Source: an uncultured Chlorobiaceae bacterium
GTDB taxonomy: Bacteria > Bacteroidota > Chlorobiia > Chlorobiales > Chlorobiaceae
NCBI GenBank assembly: GCA_903940125.1
Contig: CAJAJL010000036.1
Coordinates: 1 to 61,869 of the forward strand
Reading direction: 5' to 3'
DNA length: 61,869 bases
In this document: positions 9,131 to 18,981 of the stretch, in pieces
Layout of the letters: every line of letters begins with the position of its first letter
Numbering within the stretch: the first letter of the stretch is position 1
Made by a program: the position numbers and the translations under genes
The notes under the pieces: model-generated
What the model was told of the DNA's origin: nothing
Databases searched by the model: none
Seen by the model: only the letters and a program-made list of their open reading frames with translations

Positions 9131-9355
9131 TCACTTCTGTTGTTGAAGGCGCTCACTGAGCCATATTTTTATCACCGATTGGCGCGATACCCCAAGACGT
9201 GTTGCCTCCATGTCGAGCGAGTCGATCATCCAGACTGGAAAATCAACATTCACCCTTTTATGCTGTTGTTTTATCCGACGTGCCTTGTTCAGATCAAGGT
9301 AAGGTGTGATATCTGAACCATCATCAAATGCCTTGTCAAATTCCTCTGTTTTCAT
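9131..9355 (-). CDS. CopG/BrnA-like antitoxin without a visible toxin partner
   Basis: The 74-residue protein has a ribbon-helix-helix C-terminal half (KRVNVDFPVWMIDSLDMEATRLGVSRQSVIKIWLSERL) and an acidic N-terminus (FDKAFDDGSDITPYLDL). This type normally follows a BrnT- or RelE-like toxin gene. Upstream on the same strand only 110 bases separate it from the divergent nuclease gene, and no toxin frame is present. It therefore looks like an orphan antitoxin. It could repress its own promoter or that of the nuclease at 9466, or neutralise a toxin elsewhere. Confidence 0.8.
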   Translation of the reverse strand: MKTEEFDKAFDDGSDITPYLDLNKARRIKQQHKRVNVDFPVWMIDSLDMEATRLGVSRQSVIKIWLSERLQQQK

Positions 9356-9465
9356 TTATCGCCACCTCCTCAAGGCGAGATATCTTGACGGAAAGTATAT
9401 TAAGAAATGCCCGAAAGAAAAAAGGAGAAGAGATATAGAATTTCATAATAAAAAGTGAGTGCGAA

Positions 9466-10377
9466 ATGGCGATTCCAGATTTTCAGAGCATCATGTTGCC
9501 GTTGCTCAGGCTTTGCAGTGACGGGCAAGAACACACCAACGGGGAAGTGATAGAGGTATTGGCCCGCGAATACAGATTAACTCCTGACGAGCTGAACAAA
9601 ATGCTGCCGAAAGCTTCACAACGTGTTTTTTATAATCGGGTTGCCTGGGCAAGGGCACACATGAAGATGGCACTTCTGCTCGAAAATGTCCGGCGTGGTG
9701 TTTTTCGCATTACTGAAAGAGGGAAAGCTGTTTTGGGAGAGTTACCGAAAGAAATCAATATTGCTTTTCTTCGCAAGTTTCCGGAATACCGTCCAGTTCG
9801 TGAGCTCCAACAGAATAACCAGACAAGTGATGATCTGCATCCAAAAGAGCAGGAGATAAAAACACCTGCTGAACGCCTTGAAGATGCGTACATGTCGCTT
9901 CGTGAAAATCTTGTCGATGAACTTCTTATCCAGTTAAAATCATCGCATCCTTCTTTTTTTGAGAAAGTTGTGGTTGATGTTCTGGTAAAAATGGGATACG
10001 GGGGTTCAATAAAAGATGCAGGCGAAGCTGTCGGCGGGAGTGGTGACGAAGGTATTGACGGCATTATCAAGGAAGATCGACTTGGTCTTGACATCATCTA
10101 TATTCAGGCTAAAAGATGGGACAATACTGTCTCTCGGCCAGACATCCAGAAGTTTGCCGGGGCGTTGCAGGGTAAGCGTGCCCGTAAGGGAGTTTTTATT
10201 ACCACATCGGATTTTTCAAAAAGCGCGCATGAGTTTGTGTCAGCGATAGAGAGCAAGATCATCCTGATCGATGGCCGTCAACTTGCCGGTTTTATGATTG
10301 ATTTCGGGGTTGGGGTTGCCACTGATGCGGTGTATGAACTAAAGCGCCTCGATTCAGACTATTTTGAAGAGAACTGA
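9466..10377 (+). CDS. Mrr-like restriction endonuclease (probably type IV)
   Basis: The 303-residue protein has an N-terminal winged-helix Mrr_N domain (about 1-100: IPDFQSIMLPLLRLC, followed later by FRITERGKAVL). The C-terminal Mrr_cat domain (about 160-285) is of the PD-(D/E)xK fold. Active-site blocks are FFEKVVVDVLVKMGY, GDEGIDGII and the QAK motif in IIYIQAKRW. Mrr enzymes cut DNA carrying foreign methylation and need no partner methylase. No specificity or methylase gene is adjacent. It sits next to the toxin-antitoxin genes in a small defence patch. Confidence 0.88.
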   Translation: MAIPDFQSIMLPLLRLCSDGQEHTNGEVIEVLAREYRLTPDELNKMLPKASQRVFYNRVAWARAHMKMALLLENVRRGVFRITERGKAVLGELPKEINIAFLRKFPEYRPVRELQQNNQTSDDLHPKEQEIKTPAERLEDAYMSLRENLVDELLIQLKSSHPSFFEKVVVDVLVKMGYGGSIKDAGEAVGGSGDEGIDGIIKEDRLGLDIIYIQAKRWDNTVSRPDIQKFAGALQGKRARKGVFITTSDFSKSAHEFVSAIESKIILIDGRQLAGFMIDFGVGVATDAVYELKRLDSDYFEEN

Positions 10378-10495
10378 GAAAACTGTTCTTTTGCCAAGTA
10401 GTATCCAATGATACTATTCGGTTCTTGCACTACGTTGATAATCCTGATTGCTTTGGATAAAAATGGGTATTTGTAAAGAAGATTGACAATCTCCC

Positions 10496-11752
10496 ATGAC
10501 CCTCGATGAACTGCAGAGACTTCTTGATCAGGAGGCTCAGTCGGTGATACATTTACACCAATCCGACGACCCTGCGGCTTTTGCTATGCAGTTTCATGCC
10601 AGGAAGGATTTGCCAGTCCGGGCAATGGCGGAACAGCTTGCCTGTAGGCAAAAGGCTGTAAAAAAGCTGCCGACACTTTCGCAGCACAACTTGCTTTATA
10701 CGCCGTTGGCACTCGAACAGTCCTCTGGGGAGTGCACTGCGGCTTATAAGGCTTCTTATATGTCGGGGAAGAGGATGATTGATTTGAGTGGCGGGCTGGG
10801 TGTGGATACGATGTTTTTAGCCAGGGTGTTTGGGGAGGTCGTTTACTGCGAGCGTGATCAGGTGCTTTGTGCTGTGGTGGAGCATAACCTGAAACAGTGC
10901 GGTATTTCCAATGTGCAGGTTAATCATGGTGACAGCGTCGATTTGCTGTCGTCTTATCCGGATGGTTTTTTTGATTGGATTTTTGTTGATCCGGCACGTC
11001 GGGAGCTGGGGCGGCGTTCTATAGCACTTGATGCGGCGAGTCCGGATGTTGTGGTTTCTCATGATATGATGCTTAGTAAGGCGAAGCGGGTATGCATCAA
11101 GGCTTCCCCGGCACTTGAGATCAGTGGTTTGAAAAAGCTTTTACCTGCTTTGCAAACGATTATTGTGGTTTCGGTCGATCGTGAATGCAAGGAGATTCTG
11201 CTGCTGCTTGATCGTGGAGCTCGCGAAAAACCGGTGACGGTCAAGGCAGTCTGCCTCTCGTCAAATTCGGAGGTTGTAACAGAAGTTGTGAGAGATGGTT
11301 TGGTTGAGCGGCCTCTTGCCTGTTTGTTGAAGGAGTATTTTTATGAGCCTGATCCAGCCATTATCAAAGCGAAGCTTTCTGATGTGCTTGCCAGAGATTC
11401 TGGACTTGAGTTTGTCAACAAAAATGTTGATTATCTAACCTCTGAGCGCAAAATAGAGGCTTTTCCAGGCAGGAGCTTTCGTGCGATTGAGGTAGTGCCG
11501 TATAAGCCGAAGGGCTTCAGGGGGTTTCTGGAGCGGCATGCCATTACAGGGGCAAGCATTCAGCGGCGCGACTTTCCTCTTTCACCGGAAGAGTTGAGAA
11601 AAAAATTCGGGTTGCTTGAGAGTGAAAGGGCCTTTCTCTTTTTTACCCGGGATGGCGAAGGTCATCCCATTTGCATTTATGCGCTCAGATGTTTCCCTGG
11701 AGACGAAGCAGCGCTTTCTGGGCAAGGCCAAAGCGAAGGCCCTGGATGCTGA
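10496..11752 (+). CDS. Class I SAM-dependent methyltransferase with THUMP-like C-terminal domain
   Basis: The 418-residue protein has a SAM-binding core with motif I MIDLSGGLGVDTMFLA (about 93-108), an acidic post-I position (YCERD) and a motif IV DPARR in WIFVDPARRELGRRS. The C-terminal part (about 330-400, with PKGFRGFLERHAITGASIQRRDFPLSPEELRKKFGL) matches THUMP-like/PG_1098-type proteins from memory. An RNA substrate is plausible but unproven. The last 22 codons run antisense through the end of the ppx gene (68-base overlap). The extra tail DEAALSGQGQSEGPGC looks like read-through into that region, not a conserved end. Confidence 0.8.
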   Translation: MTLDELQRLLDQEAQSVIHLHQSDDPAAFAMQFHARKDLPVRAMAEQLACRQKAVKKLPTLSQHNLLYTPLALEQSSGECTAAYKASYMSGKRMIDLSGGLGVDTMFLARVFGEVVYCERDQVLCAVVEHNLKQCGISNVQVNHGDSVDLLSSYPDGFFDWIFVDPARRELGRRSIALDAASPDVVVSHDMMLSKAKRVCIKASPALEISGLKKLLPALQTIIVVSVDRECKEILLLLDRGAREKPVTVKAVCLSSNSEVVTEVVRDGLVERPLACLLKEYFYEPDPAIIKAKLSDVLARDSGLEFVNKNVDYLTSERKIEAFPGRSFRAIEVVPYKPKGFRGFLERHAITGASIQRRDFPLSPEELRKKFGLLESERAFLFFTRDGEGHPICIYALRCFPGDEAALSGQGQSEGPGC

Positions 11753-12620
11753 CCCGGATTTCTTCTACGCCAAGCAGGCGCATGAACTGGTGCAGGATAA
11801 GAGTTCCCATGGTGATGACGTCGGCCCGTCCATCGGGGATGCCGAGCAGAATAATCTGCTCAAGGTTGCTCTCTTTAAGTTTTTCGAGAAAATTGTGCAC
11901 CTCTTGGAAACTGAGGGGATAGTTGTGCACTTTGTGGGCATCAAAATGTTTCAGTCCCTGGCTGACCTGAGCAATGGTGGTAAGAGTTCCTGCAACACCG
12001 TAAACATGCTTTCTTGCTGCGAAAAATGGCAGCATGCTTGAGGTGAGCAGCTCATTGATGCTCTTTTTTGCTGCGGCTAACTCTTGTTGAGGAGGAGGGA
12101 GTGTTGTAAAAAATCGTTCCGTCAGTCTGACTGAACCGATATTGAGACTTACGCTTTTTTCGAGAGCGGTAGTCGAACCAATGGAGATTTCGGTGCTGCC
12201 GCCGCCGATATCTATAACGGTGAAAAGGGCGGGAATATTACTCATGCCGGCAACCGCTCCGAAAAAAGTCAATTCCGCCTCTTCCTGACCGGTAATGCAT
12301 CGTATGGAAATGCCGGTCTCTTTGGCTACTCCGTTGATGACCTCAAAGTGATTTTTTGCATCCCTCAATGCACTGGTGCCTGCAGCAATTATCTCCTCTG
12401 CATTATGTTCATCGCTGATCCGGCGGTAATCGGAGAGGCAGTCAATGAGTCGCTGCAGTGCAGCTTGATCAATGATTTTGTCTGCATCCACATTTTTTCC
12501 AAGTCGTACAATGGTCTGTTTGTGATAGACCGGATTGATGGTGCCACTCTCCGGCTCAAGGTCGGCAATCAGCAGGAGGGCGGTATTGGTGCCGATATCA
12601 ATGCATGAAACTCTTTTCAT
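11685..12620 (-). CDS. Ppx/GppA-family phosphatase (exopolyphosphatase-like, short form)
   Basis: This 311-residue protein of the ASKHA fold contains the two phosphate-binding blocks IDIGTNTALLLIADL (8-22) and VIDIGGGSTEISIG. The length fits the two-domain family without the C-terminal HD extension of E. coli Ppx. It hydrolyses polyphosphate or pppGpp in its relatives; which one applies here cannot be told. Its start overlaps the end of prmA by 4 bases, so NlpC/P60-prmA-ppx probably form one transcript. It ends convergently inside the methyltransferase gene. Confidence 0.88.
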   Translation of the reverse strand: MKRVSCIDIGTNTALLLIADLEPESGTINPVYHKQTIVRLGKNVDADKIIDQAALQRLIDCLSDYRRISDEHNAEEIIAAGTSALRDAKNHFEVINGVAKETGISIRCITGQEEAELTFFGAVAGMSNIPALFTVIDIGGGSTEISIGSTTALEKSVSLNIGSVRLTERFFTTLPPPQQELAAAKKSINELLTSSMLPFFAARKHVYGVAGTLTTIAQVSQGLKHFDAHKVHNYPLSFQEVHNFLEKLKESNLEQIILLGIPDGRADVITMGTLILHQFMRLLGVEEIRVSIQGLRFGLAQKALLRLQGNI

Positions 12621-13525
12621 AGTGGTTTAATAAAGCTTGAGAGCCATTCCTCCTCGTAGATGGTTTTTTCAATCTTGTAGTCGAGGCGTTTCAGCAGTTT
12701 TTTAAGCCATGGTTCATCATAAATAAGTATGCCGGATAGCAGCACCATTGCTTGAGGTGCATATTTCCGGAGGACCGGCAGGATTCGGTCGATCACGTTT
12801 TTATTGATGTTGGCCAGGATAAGGTCATAACCCTCTTTGAGATACAATATAAGATCCTCTTCTGCATCGAGGAGCTTGATGGTAATATCCTGAGCATTGT
12901 TCTCCTTAATGTTTTCAAGAGCGTTTTCGACTGACCAGGAGTTGTTGTCGAATGCCAGGATTGGCAGGTTGCTGCCGATTTTACGGGCGGCGATGGCAAG
13001 TACGCCGGTTCCTGTGCCGATGTCCATTATTTTTTTGTTTGTCAGGTCAAGTGTTTCCATCTGACGCAGCATCAGGCGCGTTGTGGCATGATAGCCCGTA
13101 CCGAACGACATTTTAGGGTTGATTTCAATGACAATCTGGTCGGGTTTTGGCGTTATTTCACTGTTTTTCTGAACAATTAAAAGGCGGTCGGAGATTTCGA
13201 TGGGTTGCAGGGTTGCTTCCCACTCAGCATTCCAGTTTCTGTCGGCTATGAAAGTTGTCTGAAAAGGGGGGATAGTTCCAAACCTTTCTATTAAAAGAGT
13301 ACGAATGGTTTGCTCTCTCTCGTCTGTCCATTCGGTTTCAGGCAGATATGCAAGTAGTTTGTTGTCTTCTTCCTGAAAATATTCTATTCCCTCAGTGATA
13401 AGCAGGGCAATATAACGTTCGTGGAGGGTTGAGGTTATCTCAAAGGCAAGTTCGATATAATGGTGTGTTCCGGGTTGGGGCATAACAACAGTTCGGCAGA
13501 TTAAAGGATATACGCTGAATTTCAA
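12617..13525 (-). CDS. prmA: Ribosomal protein L11 methyltransferase PrmA
   Basis: PrmA trimethylates ribosomal protein L11. The 302-residue protein has an N-terminal substrate-recognition domain (about 1-110) and a SAM-binding domain. The domain includes the signatures PKMSFGTGYHATTRLM, MDIGTGTGVLAIAA (motif I) and LILANINKNVI (motif IV). The family usually has FGTGxHxTT, as found here. It overlaps ppx by 4 bases and follows the NlpC/P60 gene by 25 bases. The call is firm. Confidence 0.93.
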   Translation of the reverse strand: MKFSVYPLICRTVVMPQPGTHHYIELAFEITSTLHERYIALLITEGIEYFQEEDNKLLAYLPETEWTDEREQTIRTLLIERFGTIPPFQTTFIADRNWNAEWEATLQPIEISDRLLIVQKNSEITPKPDQIVIEINPKMSFGTGYHATTRLMLRQMETLDLTNKKIMDIGTGTGVLAIAARKIGSNLPILAFDNNSWSVENALENIKENNAQDITIKLLDAEEDLILYLKEGYDLILANINKNVIDRILPVLRKYAPQAMVLLSGILIYDEPWLKKLLKRLDYKIEKTIYEEEWLSSFIKPL

Positions 13526-13550
13526 TATAGGATTTTCCCCGGGGAAGGAC

Positions 13551-14171
13551 TCATTCTGTTGTTATCAGGTGGGCTGCACAGGCATAGTGGAGATTATAAT
13601 ACCAATCCAGAAGCTGGTTAACCTTTACCCCTTTGCTTGAAGCATGAGCAAAACGGTTATCACCGATAAAAATACCGACATGGTCGACTCTGCTTCCATC
13701 ACTGCTGAAAAAAACAAGGTCACCTGGCTGTAGTTCTTTTTTCGGTACCATAGTGCCGAGGAGTGCAAGTTCTCCGGAAGTACGCGGCAGAAGCATCCGG
13801 AAGTTTTGTTTGTAGAGATACTGTACAAATCCCGAGCAGTCGAAGCCCTCAGGGGTGGTGCCTCCCGATCGGTAATGGGTGCCCAGGAGGTCATCAATTG
13901 AAGAAAAGAGCTGATCAATCGATCGTTCCTTCACTTGTAACGGAAGGTGTTTGATGACTGGGGAAGCGCTTCCGTCAGGCATACAGGAGATATACGATTT
14001 TCTTTTTTTTAAACTATATTTGATCTCCATATTGTACCCTGAACCTGTACGGAAACTCTGGCAGCCGGTTACGCTGAACAGAATGCATAGAAGGGTGCCT
14101 GAGAGGAGCGCAGTTTTACATTGCGTAACCAATGGCAGCAGCAATGCTTGAAAGCGGTTGCTTTGTTTCAA
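13551..14171 (-). CDS. NlpC/P60 cell-wall endopeptidase, lipoprotein
   Basis: The 206-residue protein has a hydrophobic N-terminal segment ending in a lipobox (SVTGC, Cys37), so it is probably an outer-membrane or periplasmic lipoprotein. The NlpC/P60 domain spans about 85-200. The catalytic Cys112 is in FDCSGFVQYL, His164 is in VDHVGIFIG, and the third polar residue is His176 in FAHASS. Enzymes of this family cut stem peptides of peptidoglycan. It is the first gene of a likely operon with prmA and ppx and is divergent from lysC. Confidence 0.9.
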   Translation of the reverse strand: MKQSNRFQALLLPLVTQCKTALLSGTLLCILFSVTGCQSFRTGSGYNMEIKYSLKKRKSYISCMPDGSASPVIKHLPLQVKERSIDQLFSSIDDLLGTHYRSGGTTPEGFDCSGFVQYLYKQNFRMLLPRTSGELALLGTMVPKKELQPGDLVFFSSDGSRVDHVGIFIGDNRFAHASSKGVKVNQLLDWYYNLHYACAAHLITTE

Positions 14172-14258
14172 AAGATTCGGGGGTTTATATAAAGGATACT
14201 GAGTGCACCATGGTGCCTTTCAGGAGTAATATAATAGTTAACTCATTCGTTTGAATAT

Positions 14259-15701
14259 ATGGCGGTGATGAAATTCGGAGGAACCTCTGTGGGAACTGCT
14301 CGGGCTATGCAGCAGGCTATTTCCATTGTGGATCGGGAACGGGTGAATGCGGTGCCACTGGTGGTTTTGAGTGCATGCAGCGGCATCACGAATAAACTGG
14401 TTCGCATTGCCGATGCTGCCGGACGTGGCGCTATTGATGAAGCGATGGACCTTGCCGGTGATGTGCGTACTTTTCACTTCGCGTTGCTTGATGAGCTGAT
14501 CAAAAGCGATGTATTGAAAAAAGAGGTTGCTGTCAAGATCGAGGAGCTTGCCGGTCGTCTTGAAATGCTGATTAAAGGTGTGGATATTGTAGGTGAGCTG
14601 ACAGAGCGCTCCAGGGATATGTTCTGTTCGTTTGGTGAACTGTTTTCAACCACAGTGTTTGCCGCGGCCATGAAGGATCAGGGGCATAATGTTGAGTGGA
14701 TTGATGTCCGTACAGTGATGATTACCGATGATAATTTCGGGTTTGCGCGTCCAGTCAACGATGTGTGCGAAGAGAATGTCCACCGGATTATCAGTCCATT
14801 GCTTCAACAGGGAACGGTTGTAGTTACCCAGGGGTATATCGGAGCAACCAAAACCGGAAAAACGACGACGCTTGGCAGGGGTGGATCAGACTTTTCGGCA
14901 GCTTTGCTTGGTGCATGGCTCAATGAAAATGCGATCCAGATATGGACTGATGTAGACGGCGTCATGACCTGCGATCCGAGGATGGTGCCCGAAGCGAGGA
15001 GCATCAGGGTGATGACCTTCTCTGAGGCGGCGGAGCTTGCCTATCTTGGAGCCAAGGTGCTGCATCCCGATACCATTGCGCCTGCAGTGCAGAAAAATAT
15101 TCCGGTCTATGTTTTGAACTCAGTGCATCCGGATGCCAAAGGTACCATTATTACCAATGATCCAGAGAGGCTTTCAGGGATGAGTTATGATGGCCTTGTC
15201 AAATCAATTGCTATCAAAAAGGGGCAGTGCATTATCAATGTCCGCTCCAATCGGATGTTCGGACGGCATGGTTTTATGAATGAGTTATTCGATGTTTTTG
15301 CCTGTTACGGTGTATCGGTTGAAATGGTTGCGACCAGCGAGGTTTCGGTCTCGCTGACTGTTGATGACAAAAGTGTCAGTGATGAATTGATTCAGAAGCT
15401 GCAAGGTTTGGGTGACGTTGATTTAGAGCATCATGTCGCTACAATAAGTGTTGTTGGTGATAATCTTCGCATGTCGAGAGGTGTTGCCGGCAGGATTTTC
15501 AGTTCATTGAAGGATGTTAATCTCAGGATGATCTCTCAGGGAGCATCGGAAATAAATGTCGGGTTTGTTGTTGAAGAGTCTGAGGTGATTACTGCAGTCA
15601 ACAATCTGCACAGGGAGTTTTTTTCCGGCTTGCAGAATGAGGGCATTTTTGAAACCCCGGCAGGGAGTCTGCAGGGAGTAACGGTTGTGAAAGAACAATA
15701 A
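14259..15701 (+). CDS. lysC: Aspartate kinase
   Basis: Aspartate kinase phosphorylates aspartate at the entry to lysine, threonine and methionine synthesis. The 480-residue protein starts with the kinase signature [12 protein letters not shown]. It continues with [13 protein letters not shown] (substrate site) and [13 protein letters not shown]. It ends with two ACT regulatory domains (about 320-475), so feedback inhibition by lysine or threonine is expected. There is no fused homoserine dehydrogenase. The ATG at 14259 begins directly at the family's usual first residues. It precedes purM by 19 bases. Confidence 0.93.
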   Translation: MAVMKFGGTSVGTARAMQQAISIVDRERVNAVPLVVLSACSGITNKLVRIADAAGRGAIDEAMDLAGDVRTFHFALLDELIKSDVLKKEVAVKIEELAGRLEMLIKGVDIVGELTERSRDMFCSFGELFSTTVFAAAMKDQGHNVEWIDVRTVMITDDNFGFARPVNDVCEENVHRIISPLLQQGTVVVTQGYIGATKTGKTTTLGRGGSDFSAALLGAWLNENAIQIWTDVDGVMTCDPRMVPEARSIRVMTFSEAAELAYLGAKVLHPDTIAPAVQKNIPVYVLNSVHPDAKGTIITNDPERLSGMSYDGLVKSIAIKKGQCIINVRSNRMFGRHGFMNELFDVFACYGVSVEMVATSEVSVSLTVDDKSVSDELIQKLQGLGDVDLEHHVATISVVGDNLRMSRGVAGRIFSSLKDVNLRMISQGASEINVGFVVEESEVITAVNNLHREFFSGLQNEGIFETPAGSLQGVTVVKEQ

Positions 15702-15720
15702 CAAGAGGTACAGAAAACAC

Positions 15721-16710
15721 ATGGATTATAAAAAAGCCGGAGTTGATATCAGTGCAGGTGAGGAGTTCGTCCGCATGATCAAGCCTCAGGTTCGACAGAC
15801 CTTTACCCCTGGTGTTATCACTGATATCGGAGCTTTCGGAGGTTTTTTTCAGCCCGACTTCTCGCAGTATAAAAAGCCGGTGCTTGTCAGCAGCATTGAC
15901 GGTGTCGGCACGAAACTCAAGATTGCCATTGAGCTTGGATTGTATGATACGGTCGGTTCCTGTCTTGTGAATCATTGCACGAATGATATTCTTGTCTGCG
16001 GTGCAAAACCGCTTTTCTTTCTCGATTACTATGCTTGCGGAAAGCTCTCTCCAGCCAATGCCGCTGCAGTGGTCACCGGTATGGTGAATGCCTGTCGCGA
16101 AAATGGCTGCGCTCTTATCGGGGGTGAAACCGCGGAGATGCCGGGGCTTTATCAGGAGAGGGATTTTGATCTTGCGGGCTCTATCGTCGGGGTTGTCGAT
16201 CATGAAAAAATTATTAATGGCTCCACCATTCAGGCGGATGATGTGCTTATCGGTCTTCCTTCGACCGGCCTCCATACAAACGGGTATTCGCTTGCAAGAA
16301 AAGTTTTTGAGAGCAGGATGCACCAGACTGTTACAGGACTTGACGGAACGATTGGTGAAGAGCTTCTGAAAATTCACCGCTCTTATCTTTCGGTTATCGA
16401 GCCATTTTTTGGTTCGCCCGATATCAGAGGATTGTCGCACATTACCGGGGGGGGACTGATGGGCAATACCATGCGTATTGTACCTGAAGGTTTGATGCTT
16501 GATGTTGACTGGAAGTCATGGCCGGAGCCTTTGATTTTCGATATTATTCGCAGGGAAGGCCATGTGCCTGAAGAGGATATGCGCAGAACGTTCAATCTAG
16601 GCATCGGTCTGGTGATGATTGTTGAAAAAAAAGCAGTTAACAGAGTCATCTCCTGCTTGAAATCACAACAGGAAAATGCTTACATTATTGGTCAGGTAAA
16701 CAGTAGGTGA
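15721..16710 (+). CDS. purM: Phosphoribosylformylglycinamidine cyclo-ligase (AIR synthetase)
   Basis: PurM closes the imidazole ring in purine synthesis (FGAM + ATP to AIR). The 329-residue length is normal. Family blocks seen are [29 protein letters not shown] (ATP site), [32 protein letters not shown] and [16 protein letters not shown]. It follows lysC by 19 bases and may share its transcript, with plsY and gpsA downstream at short intervals. The call is firm. Confidence 0.95.
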   Translation: MDYKKAGVDISAGEEFVRMIKPQVRQTFTPGVITDIGAFGGFFQPDFSQYKKPVLVSSIDGVGTKLKIAIELGLYDTVGSCLVNHCTNDILVCGAKPLFFLDYYACGKLSPANAAAVVTGMVNACRENGCALIGGETAEMPGLYQERDFDLAGSIVGVVDHEKIINGSTIQADDVLIGLPSTGLHTNGYSLARKVFESRMHQTVTGLDGTIGEELLKIHRSYLSVIEPFFGSPDIRGLSHITGGGLMGNTMRIVPEGLMLDVDWKSWPEPLIFDIIRREGHVPEEDMRRTFNLGIGLVMIVEKKAVNRVISCLKSQQENAYIIGQVNSR

Positions 16711-16757
16711 TACTATTTCTCTTTTTTGTTGAAATAAAGTAATAATCAGAAAGGTTT

Positions 16758-17465
16758 ATGCTGACTTTACTGGCCATTTTAGCGGTGAGCTACATCATCG
16801 GCTCTATTCCTACCAGTCTTATGGCGGGAAAAATGCTCAAAGGGATTGATATCAGGAACTTCGGCAGCGGTAATGCAGGCGGCACTAATGCTTTCAGAGT
16901 GCTCGGCTGGAAGCCGGGCCTTGTCGTAACGTTGATTGATATTTTCAAGGGTGTAATTGCCGCGGTCTCTGTTGTTGCCTTTTTCAGAAATCACCCGATA
17001 GGTGCATTTCCTGACATGAATGAAGTTGCCCTGCGGCTTCTTGCAGGAATGAGCGCCGTCATTGGCCATGTGTTTACACTTTTTGCCGGATTCAAGGGAG
17101 GCAAGGGTGTCAGTACCGCTGCGGGTATGCTGATCGGGATTGCTCCTGTAAGCATGCTTATGGTTGTCGGTATTTTTCTTATGACCGTCTATATTTCCCG
17201 CCATGTTTCAGTTGCTTCAATGCTTGCGGCAATCGCCTTTCCCCTGATTATTGCCATCCGAAAATATATTTTCGAGCTTGGCGGCGGCCTTGATTATTAT
17301 ATCAGGCTTTTCGGCTCGCCAGTCTCTTTTCATGACAGTCTTGATTATCATCTGATGATTTTCGGGCTTATTGTTGCTCTTGCCATTCTATATACTCATC
17401 GGGCCAATATCAGAAGGCTGATTTCCGGTACAGAAAGCCGTGTGACCTTCGGAAAGCATTCATGA
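16758..17465 (+). CDS. plsY: Acyl-phosphate:glycerol-3-phosphate acyltransferase PlsY
   Basis: PlsY is an inner-membrane enzyme that acylates glycerol-3-phosphate from acyl-phosphate, the first step of phospholipid synthesis. The 235-residue protein has five or more hydrophobic helices. Its three conserved loops are present: [12 protein letters not shown] near the start, [16 protein letters not shown], and [18 protein letters not shown]. It lies 11 bases before gpsA, which makes its substrate glycerol-3-phosphate, a sensible pairing. There is an insertion near 165-200 with [15 protein letters not shown] before the last helix. Confidence 0.94.
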   Translation: MLTLLAILAVSYIIGSIPTSLMAGKMLKGIDIRNFGSGNAGGTNAFRVLGWKPGLVVTLIDIFKGVIAAVSVVAFFRNHPIGAFPDMNEVALRLLAGMSAVIGHVFTLFAGFKGGKGVSTAAGMLIGIAPVSMLMVVGIFLMTVYISRHVSVASMLAAIAFPLIIAIRKYIFELGGGLDYYIRLFGSPVSFHDSLDYHLMIFGLIVALAILYTHRANIRRLISGTESRVTFGKHS

Positions 17466-17476
17466 TTTCGTGACAT

Positions 17477-18481
17477 TTGATGAATATCGCTGTATTGGGT
17501 GCCGGAAGCTGGGGAACCACTCTTGCTGTACTTCTTGCCAAAAAAGGGTATCAGGTGAGGCTTTGGGCTCATCGCCCGGAATTTGCCGCACAACTGGAGG
17601 CTGAACGCGAAAACAGCCGATATCTCAAGGGGATACATTTTCCTGAAAATCTGCATGTGGTTGATCATTTGCGAAATCTTGCCGCATGGTCGCAGATGAT
17701 TGTCACTGCGGTACCTTCCCAGGCACTGCGCGAGACGCTTCTCGGCTTCAGTGATCTTCCGCTGGAGGGAAAAATCCTGGTCAATGTAGCCAAGGGGATC
17801 GAGATTGGTACAGGAAAACGCATGTCGGAAGTGCTGCTGGAGGTGCTTCCCGCTCTTCAGGTATCCCAGGTTGCAGCCCTGTACGGACCAAGCCATGCCG
17901 AAGAGGTTTCTAAAGAGCAGCCTACCACTGTAGTCGCCTCTTCTCAATCGCTTCAAACTGCCGAAAAAGTTCAGGAGATTTTTCATACAAATACGTTCCG
18001 TGTCTATGTCAATACCGATATTATTGGTGTTGAAATTGCCGGTTCAGTCAAAAATATCATTGCCATTGCTGCAGGTATATCCGATGGTATAGGATTTGGC
18101 GATAATGCCAAGGCGGCCATTATTACCAGAGGACTTGCCGAAATATCAAGGCTCTGTTTAAAGCTTGGTGGCGATCCGCTGACTATTTCAGGCCTTTCGG
18201 GCATTGGTGATCTTGTTGTCACCTGTTTAAGCCGGCACAGCAGGAACCGTTATGTTGGCGAAGAGATCGGCCGGGGCCGTTCGCTTGACGAAGTCATCAG
18301 TCAGATGAATATGGTTGCCGAAGGCGTTCACACTTCGAAAGCGGTTTACGAGTTGAGCAGGGCTGTCGGCGTTGAAATGCCGATTACGCAAGCTGTCTAT
18401 GAAATGCTTTTTGAAGGTAAGCCAGCCGAGCAGGCGATCTTGGATCTGATGACACGGGATCCGAAACAGGAACGATACTAA
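17477..18481 (+). CDS. gpsA: NAD(P)+-dependent glycerol-3-phosphate dehydrogenase
   Basis: GpsA reduces dihydroxyacetone phosphate to sn-glycerol-3-phosphate for phospholipids. The 334-residue protein has the Rossmann start [18 protein letters not shown] (3-20) and the catalytic helix with [19 protein letters not shown]. Further blocks are [19 protein letters not shown] and the C-terminal part [12 protein letters not shown]. It directly follows plsY and ends 6 bases before the convergent sixA gene. Confidence 0.95.
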   Translation: MMNIAVLGAGSWGTTLAVLLAKKGYQVRLWAHRPEFAAQLEAERENSRYLKGIHFPENLHVVDHLRNLAAWSQMIVTAVPSQALRETLLGFSDLPLEGKILVNVAKGIEIGTGKRMSEVLLEVLPALQVSQVAALYGPSHAEEVSKEQPTTVVASSQSLQTAEKVQEIFHTNTFRVYVNTDIIGVEIAGSVKNIIAIAAGISDGIGFGDNAKAAIITRGLAEISRLCLKLGGDPLTISGLSGIGDLVVTCLSRHSRNRYVGEEIGRGRSLDEVISQMNMVAEGVHTSKAVYELSRAVGVEMPITQAVYEMLFEGKPAEQAILDLMTRDPKQERY

Positions 18482-18486
18482 TCGTA

Positions 18487-18981
18487 TTAATCGTGTTTTT
18501 TGGGGAATTCGTACCAGACCAGCTTGCCAGTATTTTTCGCTGCATCCTTCCACGATTCGACGGCTATATCAATACGAGCAACGCTGCAGGTCACCATACT
18601 GTCGATGTGGTTTCCTGCGAGCAGGTTTGAAAATTCTGTCATTGTAGGGTTATGCCCGAAGAGCATCACCGTCTTGCCGCTGTCCGGGAGCTGTTGAACG
18701 ATGTTCAGCAGATTGCCGGTTCCTCCCTCATATATTTCTATTCGCCTCTGGATCAGCTCTTTCGGGAATTCGAGGGTGTCGCAAAAGATATCCGCAGTCG
18801 TGATTGCCCTGTTTGCGGGGCTAGTCACGATCATCTCGGGGAGTACCTTCTTTTCTTTCAGGAGTGCCGCCATCAAGGTGGCTGATTTCAAGCCACGCTC
18901 GTTCAGTGGCCGGTCGAAATCGCCTGTGTTTGCATTTGCCCAGCTGGATTTTGCGTGACGGACAAGGTAGAGGGTTTTCAT
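18487..18981 (-). CDS. sixA: SixA-type histidine phosphatase
   Basis: This is a small member of the histidine phosphatase superfamily (164 residues). The catalytic RHAKSSW motif is near the start and the second catalytic His is in MLFGHNPTMTEF. SixA of E. coli removes phosphate from phosphohistidine, for example on the nitrogen PTS or ArcB. The actual substrate here is unknown. Its start overlaps the end of the nagZ-like gene by 4 bases, so the two are translationally coupled. Confidence 0.88.
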   Translation of the reverse strand: MKTLYLVRHAKSSWANANTGDFDRPLNERGLKSATLMAALLKEKKVLPEMIVTSPANRAITTADIFCDTLEFPKELIQRRIEIYEGGTGNLLNIVQQLPDSGKTVMLFGHNPTMTEFSNLLAGNHIDSMVTCSVARIDIAVESWKDAAKNTGKLVWYEFPKKHD

